NCBI RefSeq assembly: GCF_000421345.1
Contig: NZ_ATWV01000004.1
Location: 124,001-188,000 of the forward strand
DNA length: 64,000 nt
DNA from: Treponema bryantii NK4A124
GTDB taxonomy: Bacteria > Spirochaetota > Spirochaetia > Treponematales > Treponemataceae
Direction: 5' to 3'
Shown: positions 34,855 through 43,860 of the stretch, piece by piece
How the letters are laid out: the number at the start of each line of letters is the position of its first letter
Position numbering within the stretch: the stretch's first letter is position 1
The notes under the pieces: generated by a model
Databases searched by the model: none
What the model was told of the DNA's origin: nothing
The model's input: the letters and a program-made list of their open reading frames with translations, nothing else
Program-made: the position numbers and the translations under genes

Positions 34855-35444
34855 GAGTTGAAGCTTTACAAAAATTTAAGCCACTTGCCCGCCCTATTCT
34901 TTTTTCACTTGTAATTGCAATTCATGTGATTGTACTTATCTGCGTAAAGTTTTCTGTAAGCGCGGCTGCCGTAGAAGAGGAAAAGAATGCAGAGATTTTT
35001 AAGCTGGTAGATGTAGAAGAATTTGTTCCGCCTCCACCACCTCCTCCTGTAATCGAAAAAAAAGAGGTCGTTGTTAACACAGTAAAGACCTCTGAAAATA
35101 TTCAGGAAACAGAAAAAGAAGTTGTAGAGGTTGAAGAAGAAATTGATTATGTTCCTCAACATAAGATTTCTGTAGTCCCTGAAATTCCTACAAAGCAGAT
35201 TTTGTCAAAAATTGAATATCCGAAAATGGCGATGAAACAGGGAATTGAAGGTGTTGTATATCTTGAGCTTTATATTGATGAAGCAGGAAATATCAGACGA
35301 ATAAATGTTTTGAAGGATCCTGGCTACGGCTTTGCAGATGCCGCTGTTGCCGCTCTGGAAGGAATTACCTGCAAGCCTGCTATGATGAATGACAAGCCTG
35401 TAGCAGTCCGCTTCCGCTACCCGGTAAGATTTGTCTTAAGCTAG
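34851..35444 (+). CDS. tonB: TonB
   Basis: 197 residues: membrane anchor about 15-38 (ILFSLVIAIHVIVLICVKFSVSAA), a short Pro tract (VPPPPPPPVIEKKE) and acidic linker, and the C-terminal TonB domain (YPKMAMKQGIEGVVYLELYIDEAGNIRRINVLKDPGYGFADAAVAALEGI...FRYPVRFVLS). It carries energy to the receptor encoded at the head of the operon. Linker is short for a Gram-negative TonB. Ends five bases before a family B repeat. Confidence 0.93.
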   Translation: MRVEALQKFKPLARPILFSLVIAIHVIVLICVKFSVSAAAVEEEKNAEIFKLVDVEEFVPPPPPPPVIEKKEVVVNTVKTSENIQETEKEVVEVEEEIDYVPQHKISVVPEIPTKQILSKIEYPKMAMKQGIEGVVYLELYIDEAGNIRRINVLKDPGYGFADAAVAALEGITCKPAMMNDKPVAVRFRYPVRFVLS

Positions 35445-35448
35445 CCCC

Positions 35449-35485
35449 GGTGGTTGAGTAGGCCGAAGGCCGTATCGAAACCACC
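35449..35485 (+). repeat. Family B repeat
   Basis: GGTGGTTGAGTAGGCC...CGAAACCACC, directly behind the tonB stop. Confidence 0.85.
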
Positions 35486-35486
35486 A

Positions 35487-35663
35487 TTACAAATATTTGA
35501 ACAGCAGATATCCTACTACGAAACCGGCAGGAATTGCGAGTATAAGAAGAATTGCCTTAAGGACTGGATTAATTTTTTTGTTTTCAGTCTGAGAGTCGAG
35601 TTTTACTTCGTAAAGAGTCTTGTCGCTTTCGTCTTTAATTTTGATTTTTCTGTTTTCTGGCAT
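35487..35663 (-). CDS. Small single-span membrane protein
   Basis: 58 residues from the ATG at 35663: MPENRKIKIKDESDKTLYEVKL... then a helix (KAILLILAIPAGFVVGYLLFKYL). The first half is charged and cytoplasmic. An in-frame upstream start would translate the promoter and is rejected. TTGAAA-17-TATATT lies so that transcription starts at the ATG (see 35670-35698). Function unknown. Confidence 0.7.
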   Translation of the reverse strand: MPENRKIKIKDESDKTLYEVKLDSQTENKKINPVLKAILLILAIPAGFVVGYLLFKYL

Positions 35664-35669
35664 ATTTAT

Positions 35670-35698
35670 AATATAAATCAGAAACGAGGATATTTCAA
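35670..35698 (-). promoter_or_regulatory. Leaderless-type promoter of the small membrane protein
   Basis: TTGAAA (35698-35693), 17 bases, TATATT (35675-35670), six bases to the ATG. No ribosome site. Confidence 0.65.
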
Positions 35699-35704
35699 CG
35701 GCCC

Positions 35705-35740
35705 GCATCTCTCATTTCGCCAACCAGCATCTCTCATTTC
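35705..35740. promoter_or_regulatory. Direct repeat upstream of the ABC exporter operon
   Basis: GCATCTCTCATTTC occurs twice, at 35705-35718 and 35727-35740, with a 22-base period (two helical turns). Such spacing is typical of dimeric regulator sites. Confidence 0.5.
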
Positions 35741-35850
35741 CTCACCCCCGCCTTGCAATTCGTGTACGATTTTTAACAATTAAAGCACATCTTTATAGAA
35801 AAGGCTTAAAACATAGTGTAAAATCTAAACATTATTTTTCGGAGAAAAAT

Positions 35851-37689
35851 ATGAAAGAAAAAAAGTTTAAATCAAGAATAAGGGCTGTGCAAAATAATTT
35901 CTTCGCCCTGCGTCTCGTCTGGAAAATGTGTCCCGGCCCGGTTGTCCACATGGCAATTGCAAGACTTCTCTATTATTTCGGCTGGCTTTTTTACAGCGCC
36001 TTTTTTATGCGTTATGTAATCAATGCCCTGCAGACCGGAGAAACTTTTAAGGCAATTATGATTTTCATCGGTATCACAGTTGCAGTGTTTGCTTCCATGG
36101 CACTCTATAACAGCTTCATTCAGGGCTATGTTGCTCCTCTTGCAAATGCATCTCTGAACAAGCAGCTCTATCAAAAGCTTTTCAAGAAGGCCCGCAATGT
36201 AGAGCTTGAATGTTTTGAAAATTCTGATTTTTATGACAAATATACCCTGGCCATGAAAAATGCGGATACAAATCTTTACAATACAGTAGATCAGCTTTTC
36301 GGGCTTTTGTTCGGCTTTGTTGCCAGCATCTGTGCCTTTATTTTCATGTTTAAGGTAGACAGTTTTTCTGTTGCTTTTATTCTCCTGCCTATAATCGGTA
36401 ACTTTTATTTCAGGATTTTGAACAGCCGGATTGATTACCAGCGCAACAAAGAAATGGCTCCACACAACCGCCGCATAGATTACATAAACCGCATAATGTA
36501 CCTGAAAGATTATGCCAAGGAAATCCGCCTTACAAATATTTTTAATCTCTTAAAGCGACAGTACACAGAGGCCATTACAGGCGTTGCAGATGTAACTAAA
36601 AAGTTTGTTCTTAAATCAGCTTTTCTCCACTGGTTTTATGTTATGTTCACCTTCACTTTTATTTTCGAAGGACTTTTAATTTACGGCGCTTATCGAACCT
36701 TAGTCAGTAATACCATGACACTTCCACAGCTTGCAGTTCTTACCAGCATGATGGTTTCTACAACCTGGATTCTCATTGGCTTTACAGACAGTGTAACAGC
36801 CAGTTTTAAAAACGGACTCTTTGTTGATTACCTGCGCACCTTCCTCGAATACGAAGAAAAAATCCCGGAAGACTATGATGGAACAGATCCCGGAAAAACT
36901 ATTGATTCCATTGAATTCCGCAATGTATGTTTTGCCTATAAAGACGCTCCTGTTCTTTCAAATCTCAACATGAAGTTTGAGGGCGGCAAAACCTATGCTC
37001 TTGTCGGCCATAACGGAGCCGGTAAATCTACAATCATAAAACTCCTTCTCCGCTTTTACGACCCGACTCAGGGCGAAATCCTTCTCAACGGTCATAACAT
37101 CAAAGAATATAATCTCCAGAAATACCGGGCCTTGTTTGCAACTGCCTTCCAGGACAACCGAATGTTTTCCATGAGCGTTGCAGACAACGTTACCCTTGGA
37201 GAAGATATTCCTGCTGAAAAGCGGGAAGCAATTGTAACTGAGGCCCTCAAGCTTTCAGGTGTCTACGAAAAAGTAATGTCGCTGCCGCAGGGAATAAACA
37301 CTACCCTCACCCGCGAGTTTGATGACCAGGGTGCCGTTCTTTCCGGCGGTGAGTTCCAGAAGATTGTTGTTTCCCGTGCCTTTGCCCGCACCTGCCCTGT
37401 AAAGGTTTTCGATGAACCTTCCAGCGCCCTGGACCCGATTGCAGAATATCAGCTTTTTGACAACATCTTAAAGGCCTGTAAAGAAAACACTCTGCTTTTC
37501 ATTTCACACCGTCTTTCTTCTGTCCAGAATGCTGACCATGTATTTTTGCTTGAACATGGCCAGGTAAAAGAAGAAGGCAGCCACAGGGAGCTTATGGACC
37601 GCCATGGTCTTTACGCAGACATGTATCAAAAGCAGGCAGAAAACTATCTTGCCGATAAATCAAAACAAAAGGAGGGAATCTGGGCATGA
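35851..37689 (+). CDS. ABC exporter half, permease fused to ATPase
   Basis: 612 residues: about six membrane helices (residues 30-310) then an ATP-binding domain with Walker A VGHNGAGKST, Q-loop FQDNRMF, signature LSGGEFQK, Walker B VKVFDEPSSALDP (catalytic Glu present) and switch His in ISHRLSS. It is translationally coupled (ATGA overlap) to the next half, so they form a heterodimer. Substrate unknown; the membrane part resembles peptide or lipid exporters. CGGAG precedes the ATG. Confidence 0.9.
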   Translation: MKEKKFKSRIRAVQNNFFALRLVWKMCPGPVVHMAIARLLYYFGWLFYSAFFMRYVINALQTGETFKAIMIFIGITVAVFASMALYNSFIQGYVAPLANASLNKQLYQKLFKKARNVELECFENSDFYDKYTLAMKNADTNLYNTVDQLFGLLFGFVASICAFIFMFKVDSFSVAFILLPIIGNFYFRILNSRIDYQRNKEMAPHNRRIDYINRIMYLKDYAKEIRLTNIFNLLKRQYTEAITGVADVTKKFVLKSAFLHWFYVMFTFTFIFEGLLIYGAYRTLVSNTMTLPQLAVLTSMMVSTTWILIGFTDSVTASFKNGLFVDYLRTFLEYEEKIPEDYDGTDPGKTIDSIEFRNVCFAYKDAPVLSNLNMKFEGGKTYALVGHNGAGKSTIIKLLLRFYDPTQGEILLNGHNIKEYNLQKYRALFATAFQDNRMFSMSVADNVTLGEDIPAEKREAIVTEALKLSGVYEKVMSLPQGINTTLTREFDDQGAVLSGGEFQKIVVSRAFARTCPVKVFDEPSSALDPIAEYQLFDNILKACKENTLLFISHRLSSVQNADHVFLLEHGQVKEEGSHRELMDRHGLYADMYQKQAENYLADKSKQKEGIWA

Positions 37690-39533
37690 AAAACGAAATG
37701 AAAACAACCGGCTCCACAAGAAAAGCAAAAGCCCGCAAGAGCAGCACTGTCCTCAAAAATCAAATCTTCCTCTGGAAGCTTTGTTTCAAAACCTGTCCTC
37801 TTTATATGATTTATCATCTCTACGATGCCTTCCGCTATCAGGGAGTAATCTTTCTGGAGCACGTGCTTGGTATCCGCTATGTGCTTCGTTGTGCAGAATT
37901 TCACGAGCCCTTTAGCAAGGCCCTTTTTTACATAGGCCTTATTCTCCTTTTGAATATCCTTCAGATTATCCCGGACGGATTTTTCATTTACGGCTGGCAG
38001 TTTAAGTATAAACCCCGTCTCTACAGGGCCCTTAAAGAGCAGATGTTCAAAAAGGCTTCTGAAATTGATTTATACTGCTACGATGACCCGGCCTACTACA
38101 ACGACTTTGTTTTAAGTGTATCCCAGTCTGAAGCAGCAATTGACCGTTTTCTCGAACTGCTTAATATGGCAATGCAGGCAATTACCGTCCTCTTCACAAC
38201 AGGTATTTTCTATCTGATGACTGACCCTATTGGTATTGCCTTTGTATTTGTTTCTTTTATACTCCGCTTTGTGGTTTCGAAAAAACTCAACAAAGTTAAT
38301 TATGAAAACCGTCTTGCTGTAAATCCTCATATGAGAAAGCGTGATTATGTCAGCCGTGTTTTTTATCTTAAGGATTATGCAAAGGAGCTTAGACTTCACC
38401 CGAATGCAGGAAAAGAACTTGAAAATGAGTTTGCTGAGGCTAACGACAATATTATTGAAGAACACAAAAAGGTTGCTGCAAAACGCGTATGGTTTCAGTT
38501 CCTCAAAGACTATGGTGTCGGAGACTTTTTGATTGATGGTCTTTACATCTCCTACCTTGTTTACAAGGCAGCAGTTCTTCACACTGTAAACTACAGCGAT
38601 GCAGTAATTCTTTTTAACCGCACAGGGAGTCTCCGCGGCAGCATGAGCCGTTTTGCAGATCTTGGTCCTAAGGCCCACGAGAACTCAATGTTTGTTGATA
38701 AAATCCGGGCCTTCCTCAACTACGAGCCTCGTCTTAAGGATGATGTTGGTGATGCAGTACCGGAAGGCGCCGGCGAACTCAAACTGGAGCATGTAACTTT
38801 TAAGTATTCAGAAAGCGGTCGCACGGTTCTTGATGATATTTCCCTCACAGTAAAGCCTGGCGAGCATATTGCCATTGTAGGCTATAACGGTGCCGGAAAG
38901 ACTACCCTCATCAAACTGCTTATGCGTCTTTACGACCCGACCAGCGGAAGCATAAGCTATCACGACCGGAACATCACTAAACTTTGTCCACACGAATATC
39001 ACAAACGCATTGGAGTTGTTTTCCAGGACTTCCAGATGTTCGGTGCAAAGCTTGCTGAAAATGTTGTAATGGATAATATGACAAAAGATGAACTGAAGGC
39101 CAGTGCCCCAGAAATTACAGCAGCCCTCACAGCCGCAGGCTTCGGCGAAAAACTTGCCCGCCTGCCGGATGGACTTTTTACTCAGGTAACCACCGAGTTC
39201 GACAAGTCCGGAGTAGACTTTTCCGGCGGTGAAAGCCAGAAGGTTGCAATTTCGCGAGCCTTCTACAAACATGCCGACATCTTAATTATGGACGAGCCAT
39301 CTAGTGCCCTGGACCCTATTGCAGAGTACGAGCTCAACAAGGCTATGGAAAGTGCCGCAAAGGGCAAGACCGTCTTTTATATTTCTCACCGTCTTTCCAC
39401 TACCCGCGATGCCGACCGCATCATCATGCTGGAACGCGGCCGGATTATAGAAGAAGGCACCCACGCCCAGCTCCTGGCCCGCAATGGCAAGTACGCCGAA
39501 ATGTGGAACGCACAAGCAGGAAAGTATAATTAA
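37686..39533 (+). CDS. ABC exporter half, second subunit
   Basis: 615 residues with the same plan: charged N-terminus, about six membrane helices, Walker A VGYNGAGKTT, FQDFQMF, signature FSGGESQK, Walker B ILIMDEPSSALDP and ISHRLSTT. Both ATP sites look intact, unlike many heterodimeric exporters with one degenerate site. The operon ends before the terminator and hairpin cluster at 39555-39702. Confidence 0.9.
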   Translation: MKNEMKTTGSTRKAKARKSSTVLKNQIFLWKLCFKTCPLYMIYHLYDAFRYQGVIFLEHVLGIRYVLRCAEFHEPFSKALFYIGLILLLNILQIIPDGFFIYGWQFKYKPRLYRALKEQMFKKASEIDLYCYDDPAYYNDFVLSVSQSEAAIDRFLELLNMAMQAITVLFTTGIFYLMTDPIGIAFVFVSFILRFVVSKKLNKVNYENRLAVNPHMRKRDYVSRVFYLKDYAKELRLHPNAGKELENEFAEANDNIIEEHKKVAAKRVWFQFLKDYGVGDFLIDGLYISYLVYKAAVLHTVNYSDAVILFNRTGSLRGSMSRFADLGPKAHENSMFVDKIRAFLNYEPRLKDDVGDAVPEGAGELKLEHVTFKYSESGRTVLDDISLTVKPGEHIAIVGYNGAGKTTLIKLLMRLYDPTSGSISYHDRNITKLCPHEYHKRIGVVFQDFQMFGAKLAENVVMDNMTKDELKASAPEITAALTAAGFGEKLARLPDGLFTQVTTEFDKSGVDFSGGESQKVAISRAFYKHADILIMDEPSSALDPIAEYELNKAMESAAKGKTVFYISHRLSTTRDADRIIMLERGRIIEEGTHAQLLARNGKYAEMWNAQAGKYN

Positions 39534-39546
39534 AACCACAAGTTAA

Positions 39547-39574
39547 ACAAAAAAGCACCCGTGAAAGCGGGTGC
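39547..39574 (-). terminator. Terminator for the tkt operon
   Basis: GCACCCG / CGGGTGC stem (39555-39574). On the minus strand it is followed by TTTTTTG. Located about 130 bases behind tkt. Confidence 0.75.
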
Positions 39575-39583
39575 CTATGATTT

Positions 39584-39702
39584 GTGCCGCTGGCGGCTTG
39601 ACCGCCTGTCGGCACGAAATTAATTTGACACGCAAAGTGCGAAAGCACTTTGTCGTACTCATAGCGTGTTTGACTGCAGCGGGCTTGACCCGCTGTCAGT
39701 CA
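39584..39702. repeat. Cluster of three hairpins with CTTGA-type and GAAA loops
   Basis: 39584-39615: GTGCCG outer and GGCGG-CTTGA-CCGCC inner stem. 39634-39651: AAAGTGC-GAAA-GCACTTT, closed by a GNRA tetraloop. 39671-39702: TGACTG outer and AGCGGG-CTTGA-CCCGCT inner stem. The cluster fills most of the gap behind tkt. Confidence 0.75.
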
Positions 39703-39704
39703 AA

Positions 39705-41681
39705 TTATTTTTTCAGCAATTTAGCCAGATTCTTAGCAGTAAATCCAAGATATTCAGCTACCTTATTAGCTGGACCTGATGTACCGAATGTGTCGATGCA
39801 GAAGCAGTTCTCTTTTGAAGTGAACTGGAGCCATTCCATAGAAATGCCGGCTTCTGTACAAACTATGCGCTTTGTATCACCAATGATAGCGTCCTGCTTA
39901 GCCTTTGTAAGACCTTCGAACTTCTTCAAATCTGGAACAGATACAACGCGGATCTTCTTCTCAGGAACCATTTCAGCAGCCTGGAGAGCCATATTAACTT
40001 CAGAACCACTTGCAAGAATTGTGATATCAGGCTTAGCAGCTCCTTCTTTTACGATGTAAGCACCGCAGTTTGCCATGTTCTTCTTCCAAGACTTGTCATC
40101 CTTTGCATAAACAGGAAGTGCCTGGCGTGTGAATGCCATACAAACCGGATGATCTTTAGAAGCGTAAGCAATCTTCCATGCTTCCATAGATTCTTCAGGG
40201 TCACCTGGGCGGATAGCCTGAACACCAGGAATAGCGCGGAGAGAAGTCATAGTCTCGATTGGCTGATGTGTTGGACCATCTTCACCTACGTAAATTGAGT
40301 CGTGTGTGAATACGTAGATTACAGGCTGCTTCATCAAAGAAACAACGCGGAGAGATGGGCGGAGGTAATCAGCGAATACAAGGAATGTAGCACAGAATGG
40401 GCGGAGACCACCGTGGAGAGAAATACCTGCTGCAACAGCAGACATTGCAAACTCACGGATACCGTACTCGATTGTACGGCCAGCACGGTTAGTTGGGCTG
40501 AAGGTTCCGTTATCTGTTGCCTTGAATGCAGTCTTGTTTGGCCCCATAAGGTCAGCAGAACCACCAACAAGGTTAGCATAGCGGGCAGCAATTACGTTCA
40601 AAGCCTTTCCAGAAGCATCACGAGTAGCACAAGCGTCGCCTACTTTATAAGTAACATCTTTTACAGTTTCATCAGTTACAGCGTCGCTGTGGTAAGCATC
40701 CCAGAGCTTCTTGAGTTCAGGATTTTCTTTTGCCCATGCAGCAAAATCAGCATTCCAGTCTGCTTCTGCCTTAGCAAATGCAGCCTTCTTATCTTCGAAA
40801 TATTTCTTAGCTTCCGGTACAACATAGAAGTCCTGATCAACAGGAAGTCCGAGCTTTTTCTTTGCAGCGATAATTCCTTCTGCACCAAGTGGAGCACCGT
40901 GAACATCAGCAGTTCCCTGCTTTGGAGCACCCTTACCGATTACAGACTTGAGCATAATCAAAGTTGGCTGATCCTTGCACTTCTTAGCTTCTTTTACGAG
41001 CTCTACGATGCCTTCAACATCATACATGCTTCCTTTAAGAACCTGCCAGCCGTATGCCTTGTAGCGGGCTGCAATATTATCAGTGAAAGTAATATCAGTA
41101 TTACCATCAATAGAAATCTTATTCTGATCGTAGAATACGATGAGTTTACCAAGCTTAAGATTACCAGCGAGAGAAGAAGCTTCAGAAGCAACACCTTCCT
41201 GAAGACATCCTTCTCCTACAAGAGAGTATGTGTAGTGGTCTACAATCTTGTGACCCTTTGTGTTGAATTTTGCAGCGAGCATCTGTTCTGCAATAGCCAT
41301 ACCAACAGCCATTGAAACGCCCTGTCCGAGTGGACCACCAGTACATTCAACACCATCAGTTTCACCATATTCCGGGTGACCAGGACACTTAGAACCAACC
41401 TGGCGGAAGTTCTTAATATCGTCCAGACTTACCTTGTATCCTGCAAGATGAAGGATAGAGTAAAGAAGCATAGAACCATGTCCTGCTGAAAGTACAAAAC
41501 GGTCTCTGTCAGCCCATTTTGAGTTTGCAGGATTGTGCTTCATTACTTCGCCATACAATACTGCTGCAGCTTCTGCTGCTCCGAGTGGAAGTCCTGGGTG
41601 ACCAGAATTTGCCTTCTGAATTGCGTCCATAGACAAGCTGCGGATTGAAAGTGCAACTGCCTCAACACCTTTCTTGTTCAT
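39705..41681 (-). CDS. tkt: Transketolase
   Basis: Moves two-carbon units between sugar phosphates in the pentose phosphate pathway, with thiamine diphosphate. 658 residues, full length. Motifs: ANSGHPGLPLGAAEA, RDRFVLSAGHGSMLLYS, VGEGCLQEGVASEAS with the ThDP-binding Asp/Asn stretch FYDQNKISIDG, and the C-terminal half RTIEYGIREFAMSAVAAGISLHGG and ITHDSIYVGEDGPTHQPIE-like (FTHDSIYVGEDGPTHQPIE). CAGGAG lies nine bases before the ATG. It follows the IIA gene at 76 bases, with a perfect hairpin between. Confidence 0.96.
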   Translation of the reverse strand: MNKKGVEAVALSIRSLSMDAIQKANSGHPGLPLGAAEAAAVLYGEVMKHNPANSKWADRDRFVLSAGHGSMLLYSILHLAGYKVSLDDIKNFRQVGSKCPGHPEYGETDGVECTGGPLGQGVSMAVGMAIAEQMLAAKFNTKGHKIVDHYTYSLVGEGCLQEGVASEASSLAGNLKLGKLIVFYDQNKISIDGNTDITFTDNIAARYKAYGWQVLKGSMYDVEGIVELVKEAKKCKDQPTLIMLKSVIGKGAPKQGTADVHGAPLGAEGIIAAKKKLGLPVDQDFYVVPEAKKYFEDKKAAFAKAEADWNADFAAWAKENPELKKLWDAYHSDAVTDETVKDVTYKVGDACATRDASGKALNVIAARYANLVGGSADLMGPNKTAFKATDNGTFSPTNRAGRTIEYGIREFAMSAVAAGISLHGGLRPFCATFLVFADYLRPSLRVVSLMKQPVIYVFTHDSIYVGEDGPTHQPIETMTSLRAIPGVQAIRPGDPEESMEAWKIAYASKDHPVCMAFTRQALPVYAKDDKSWKKNMANCGAYIVKEGAAKPDITILASGSEVNMALQAAEMVPEKKIRVVSVPDLKKFEGLTKAKQDAIIGDTKRIVCTEAGISMEWLQFTSKENCFCIDTFGTSGPANKVAEYLGFTAKNLAKLLKK

Positions 41682-41700
41682 AGTTTATAACTCCTGTTCA

Positions 41701-41722
41701 GTAAGGCAATCGGTTGCCTTAC
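41701..41722. promoter_or_regulatory. Leader hairpin of tkt
   Basis: GTAAGGCAA-TCGG-TTGCCTTAC, nine perfect pairs, about 20 bases upstream of the tkt start. No U-run, so it may protect the message or pause polymerase. Confidence 0.55.
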
Positions 41723-41757
41723 AATTTATATATTATTTTCAAAAAAAATAATCTGGT

Positions 41758-42228
41758 TTAATCCAATTCTTTAATAATTGAAGAAAGTGTAGCCTCGTCT
41801 GAACGAAGCTCAAGAGCCTTCTTGAATTTAGAATCTCTGAAAAGAGCAGCAAGAGAAGAAAGAACCTTAAGATGTATCTGCGAATTGTGGGCAAGCAGGA
41901 TGAACATAACAAATACTTCGCGCTCATCTGGCGCTTTCATATCAATAGGATTTTTAAGGTAAACTACACAAATACGCTGCTCGCTTGCATCTCGCATAAT
42001 TGGAGCGCGGGCATGTGGAAGTGCAATTCCGTTTCCTACAGCAGTACTCAAAACTGCTTCACGATCACATAAAGCATTATATACAGTTTCAGAAGTCATT
42101 CCATCAGGCAAATCAATCATCTTGCAAACTTTAGCATAAATTTCCTGAGGTGTATTTCCTTCTACGTTTTTAAAAACTCCGCCTCTGTGAATAAGCTGTG
42201 CCAAGTCTACTTCTACTTCGTTTTCCAT
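41758..42228 (-). CDS. PTS IIA domain protein, PtsN-like (fructose/nitrogen type)
   Basis: 156 residues, one EIIA-fructose/Ntr domain; the phospho-acceptor is His72 in GNGIALPHARAP. No IIB or IIC genes are near, so a regulatory role (PtsN type) is likelier than sugar transport. GGGAG precedes the ATG. It lies between the 490-residue unknown and tkt on one strand, probably one operon. Confidence 0.85.
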   Translation of the reverse strand: MENEVEVDLAQLIHRGGVFKNVEGNTPQEIYAKVCKMIDLPDGMTSETVYNALCDREAVLSTAVGNGIALPHARAPIMRDASEQRICVVYLKNPIDMKAPDEREVFVMFILLAHNSQIHLKVLSSLAALFRDSKFKKALELRSDEATLSSIIKELD

Positions 42229-42251
42229 AATTTTTTATCTCCCTTTTTCAC

Positions 42252-43724
42252 CTATTTTACTATTTCAAAACCTTTAAAGCGATTACATTCCAAAGCTGAA
42301 AAAAGTGTTCCGCTTATATCCTCAAATGTTTCTTCCATTCCTTCGAGCGAAAGAGAAACATCTTCTGTTGGAAATTGAGGCCTCATATAAACATTTTCAA
42401 CCTCTTCCAGTAAACGAACCGCATGGCTGTATAACTGTGAAAGAATAACCAGTTCCTGCTGAGGAAAATTATCAGCCGCAACACCTGACCCGCCAATCTC
42501 GCAAAACAATTCGCTTACTCTTGTAAACAGCCCAAGAATTCTTTTACGCAAATCGGCAATCGGATAATCAGAAAACTGATTATACATCTTCTCAAGTATA
42601 TCATTACGCTTTTCTATATTCAATAATACAAGCCGACGCTCAGCAGAAGAAATCATTGCCATATTCGGGAAGATTTTCTGGATGACATCTTCAAAATCAT
42701 CTGCGATATCTTTTTTTCCGCGTCGTTTATCGTAAATGCGGTCTTCAAGAATTGCATCTATAACCTTTGGGGTAAGCGTCAAAGCCATGTCAGTCAAAAG
42801 CATTCCCCGGTCCAGATCAAGCCCGTTCCACTTTCCTGTATAAGGAACTGATTCACCCTTTCTCCAGATTCGCGATTCTACACCGTAAGGCTCAAAGCCA
42901 ATTTTTGTTGTATGAGCAAGAAACTCTTCTGTAGAACCACAGCAACGGGTACAAAGTTCTTCCTGATTTTCAAGAAACAAAAATGAAAGCTGCTCTTCAA
43001 TTGAAGATGCAGGCCCATGACGGTCAAAGCTTTCGAGCAGACCGTTTTCAAAATGTGTGTACCATTCCTCGCGCTGAACAGCTTCATCAGAAATAACAAA
43101 TTCTGAAAGCCCGCTCGGCTGCGCCCTCATTTCAACAACCCCATCGCTCCAGCTGAGCACACGGCACAAAATTCTGTCGCCGTATTTAAAATCCTCAGCC
43201 CCGCTGATTTTACCAAGAGGCCAGGCAGTAAGAGTAATTTCCTGAGGCATAGAATACTGAACCGAACTCAAAGGCAGGGAAGTATTGTTTTTATCATTAA
43301 AAATATATGGAAGGATGTAGCCCTCGCCGTAAAGAGCAAAGGTGTCCATTGCAAGATTCATTGTAAAGGTATGAGCTTCGCTTTCTATAATCTGTCCTTC
43401 AGACATAATGGAAATGCCATCCGGTGGCACTTCGGTATTTACAAAAGGCATGCAGCGGTGGCCGATTATGATATAACCTTTTTCTACCTCTTCGCGGCTT
43501 GGCTTAAAGCTGAACCAGCGACCGGTAAAAACGCCTGCCTTTGTAACAAACTCATTATTTACAAGAGAAAAAACATATTCTGAAACGTGAAGAATTTCTG
43601 AGGCATCTGCCTTTGTAACTTTTACACCATGAGCTTTAAGATGTTTATAAAAATCGTCCGTTGTAAAAACATCAAGCTGTTCTGTCAAATATTCTTCTAT
43701 AATATTATTCGTCTTAAAATCCAC
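42252..43724 (-). CDS. Conserved protein of unknown function
   Basis: 490 residues, soluble, no family recognised. The first 60 residues look like a helix-turn-helix (DFYKHLKAHGVKVTKADASEILHVSEYVFSL). Then GYIIIGHRCMPFV and WPLGKISGAEDFKYGDRILCRVLSWSDGVVEMRAQPS, like a small beta-barrel. The C-terminal third is helical (PQQELVILSQLYSHAVRLLEEVENVYMRP). It contains Cys-Cys (LCTRCCGS). Start is GTG; TTTACA-17-TAAAAT ends seven bases upstream, so the message is probably leaderless. Confidence 0.75.
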   Translation of the reverse strand: MDFKTNNIIEEYLTEQLDVFTTDDFYKHLKAHGVKVTKADASEILHVSEYVFSLVNNEFVTKAGVFTGRWFSFKPSREEVEKGYIIIGHRCMPFVNTEVPPDGISIMSEGQIIESEAHTFTMNLAMDTFALYGEGYILPYIFNDKNNTSLPLSSVQYSMPQEITLTAWPLGKISGAEDFKYGDRILCRVLSWSDGVVEMRAQPSGLSEFVISDEAVQREEWYTHFENGLLESFDRHGPASSIEEQLSFLFLENQEELCTRCCGSTEEFLAHTTKIGFEPYGVESRIWRKGESVPYTGKWNGLDLDRGMLLTDMALTLTPKVIDAILEDRIYDKRRGKKDIADDFEDVIQKIFPNMAMISSAERRLVLLNIEKRNDILEKMYNQFSDYPIADLRKRILGLFTRVSELFCEIGGSGVAADNFPQQELVILSQLYSHAVRLLEEVENVYMRPQFPTEDVSLSLEGMEETFEDISGTLFSALECNRFKGFEIVK

Positions 43725-43731
43725 AGTCGCT

Positions 43732-43760
43732 ATTTTAATCTAAAACAAAGAAACTGTAAA
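43732..43760 (-). promoter_or_regulatory. Leaderless-type promoter of the 490-residue gene
   Basis: TTTACA (43760-43755), 17 bases, TAAAAT (43737-43732), seven bases to the GTG. Confidence 0.6.
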
Positions 43761-43800
43761 TTAGTATAATTCCGTCATTGTGAGGCTCTTCAGCGATATA

Positions 43801-43833
43801 CGTCATTGCGAGGAGCGAAGCGACGTGGCAATC
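43801..43833 (+). repeat. Family A repeat, with a degenerate copy at 43773-43796
   Basis: CGTCATTGCGAGGAGCGAAG then CGACGTGGCAATC. Its last bases (TGGCAA) fall 17 bases before the TATACT of the next gene. Confidence 0.75.
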
Positions 43834-43860
43834 AATACTACAATCTGATATACTATCCCT

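Noticed and set aside
40302-41315. 337-residue open frame opposite transketolase
   Set aside because: Antisense to a clear full-length tkt, composition typical of a shadow frame.
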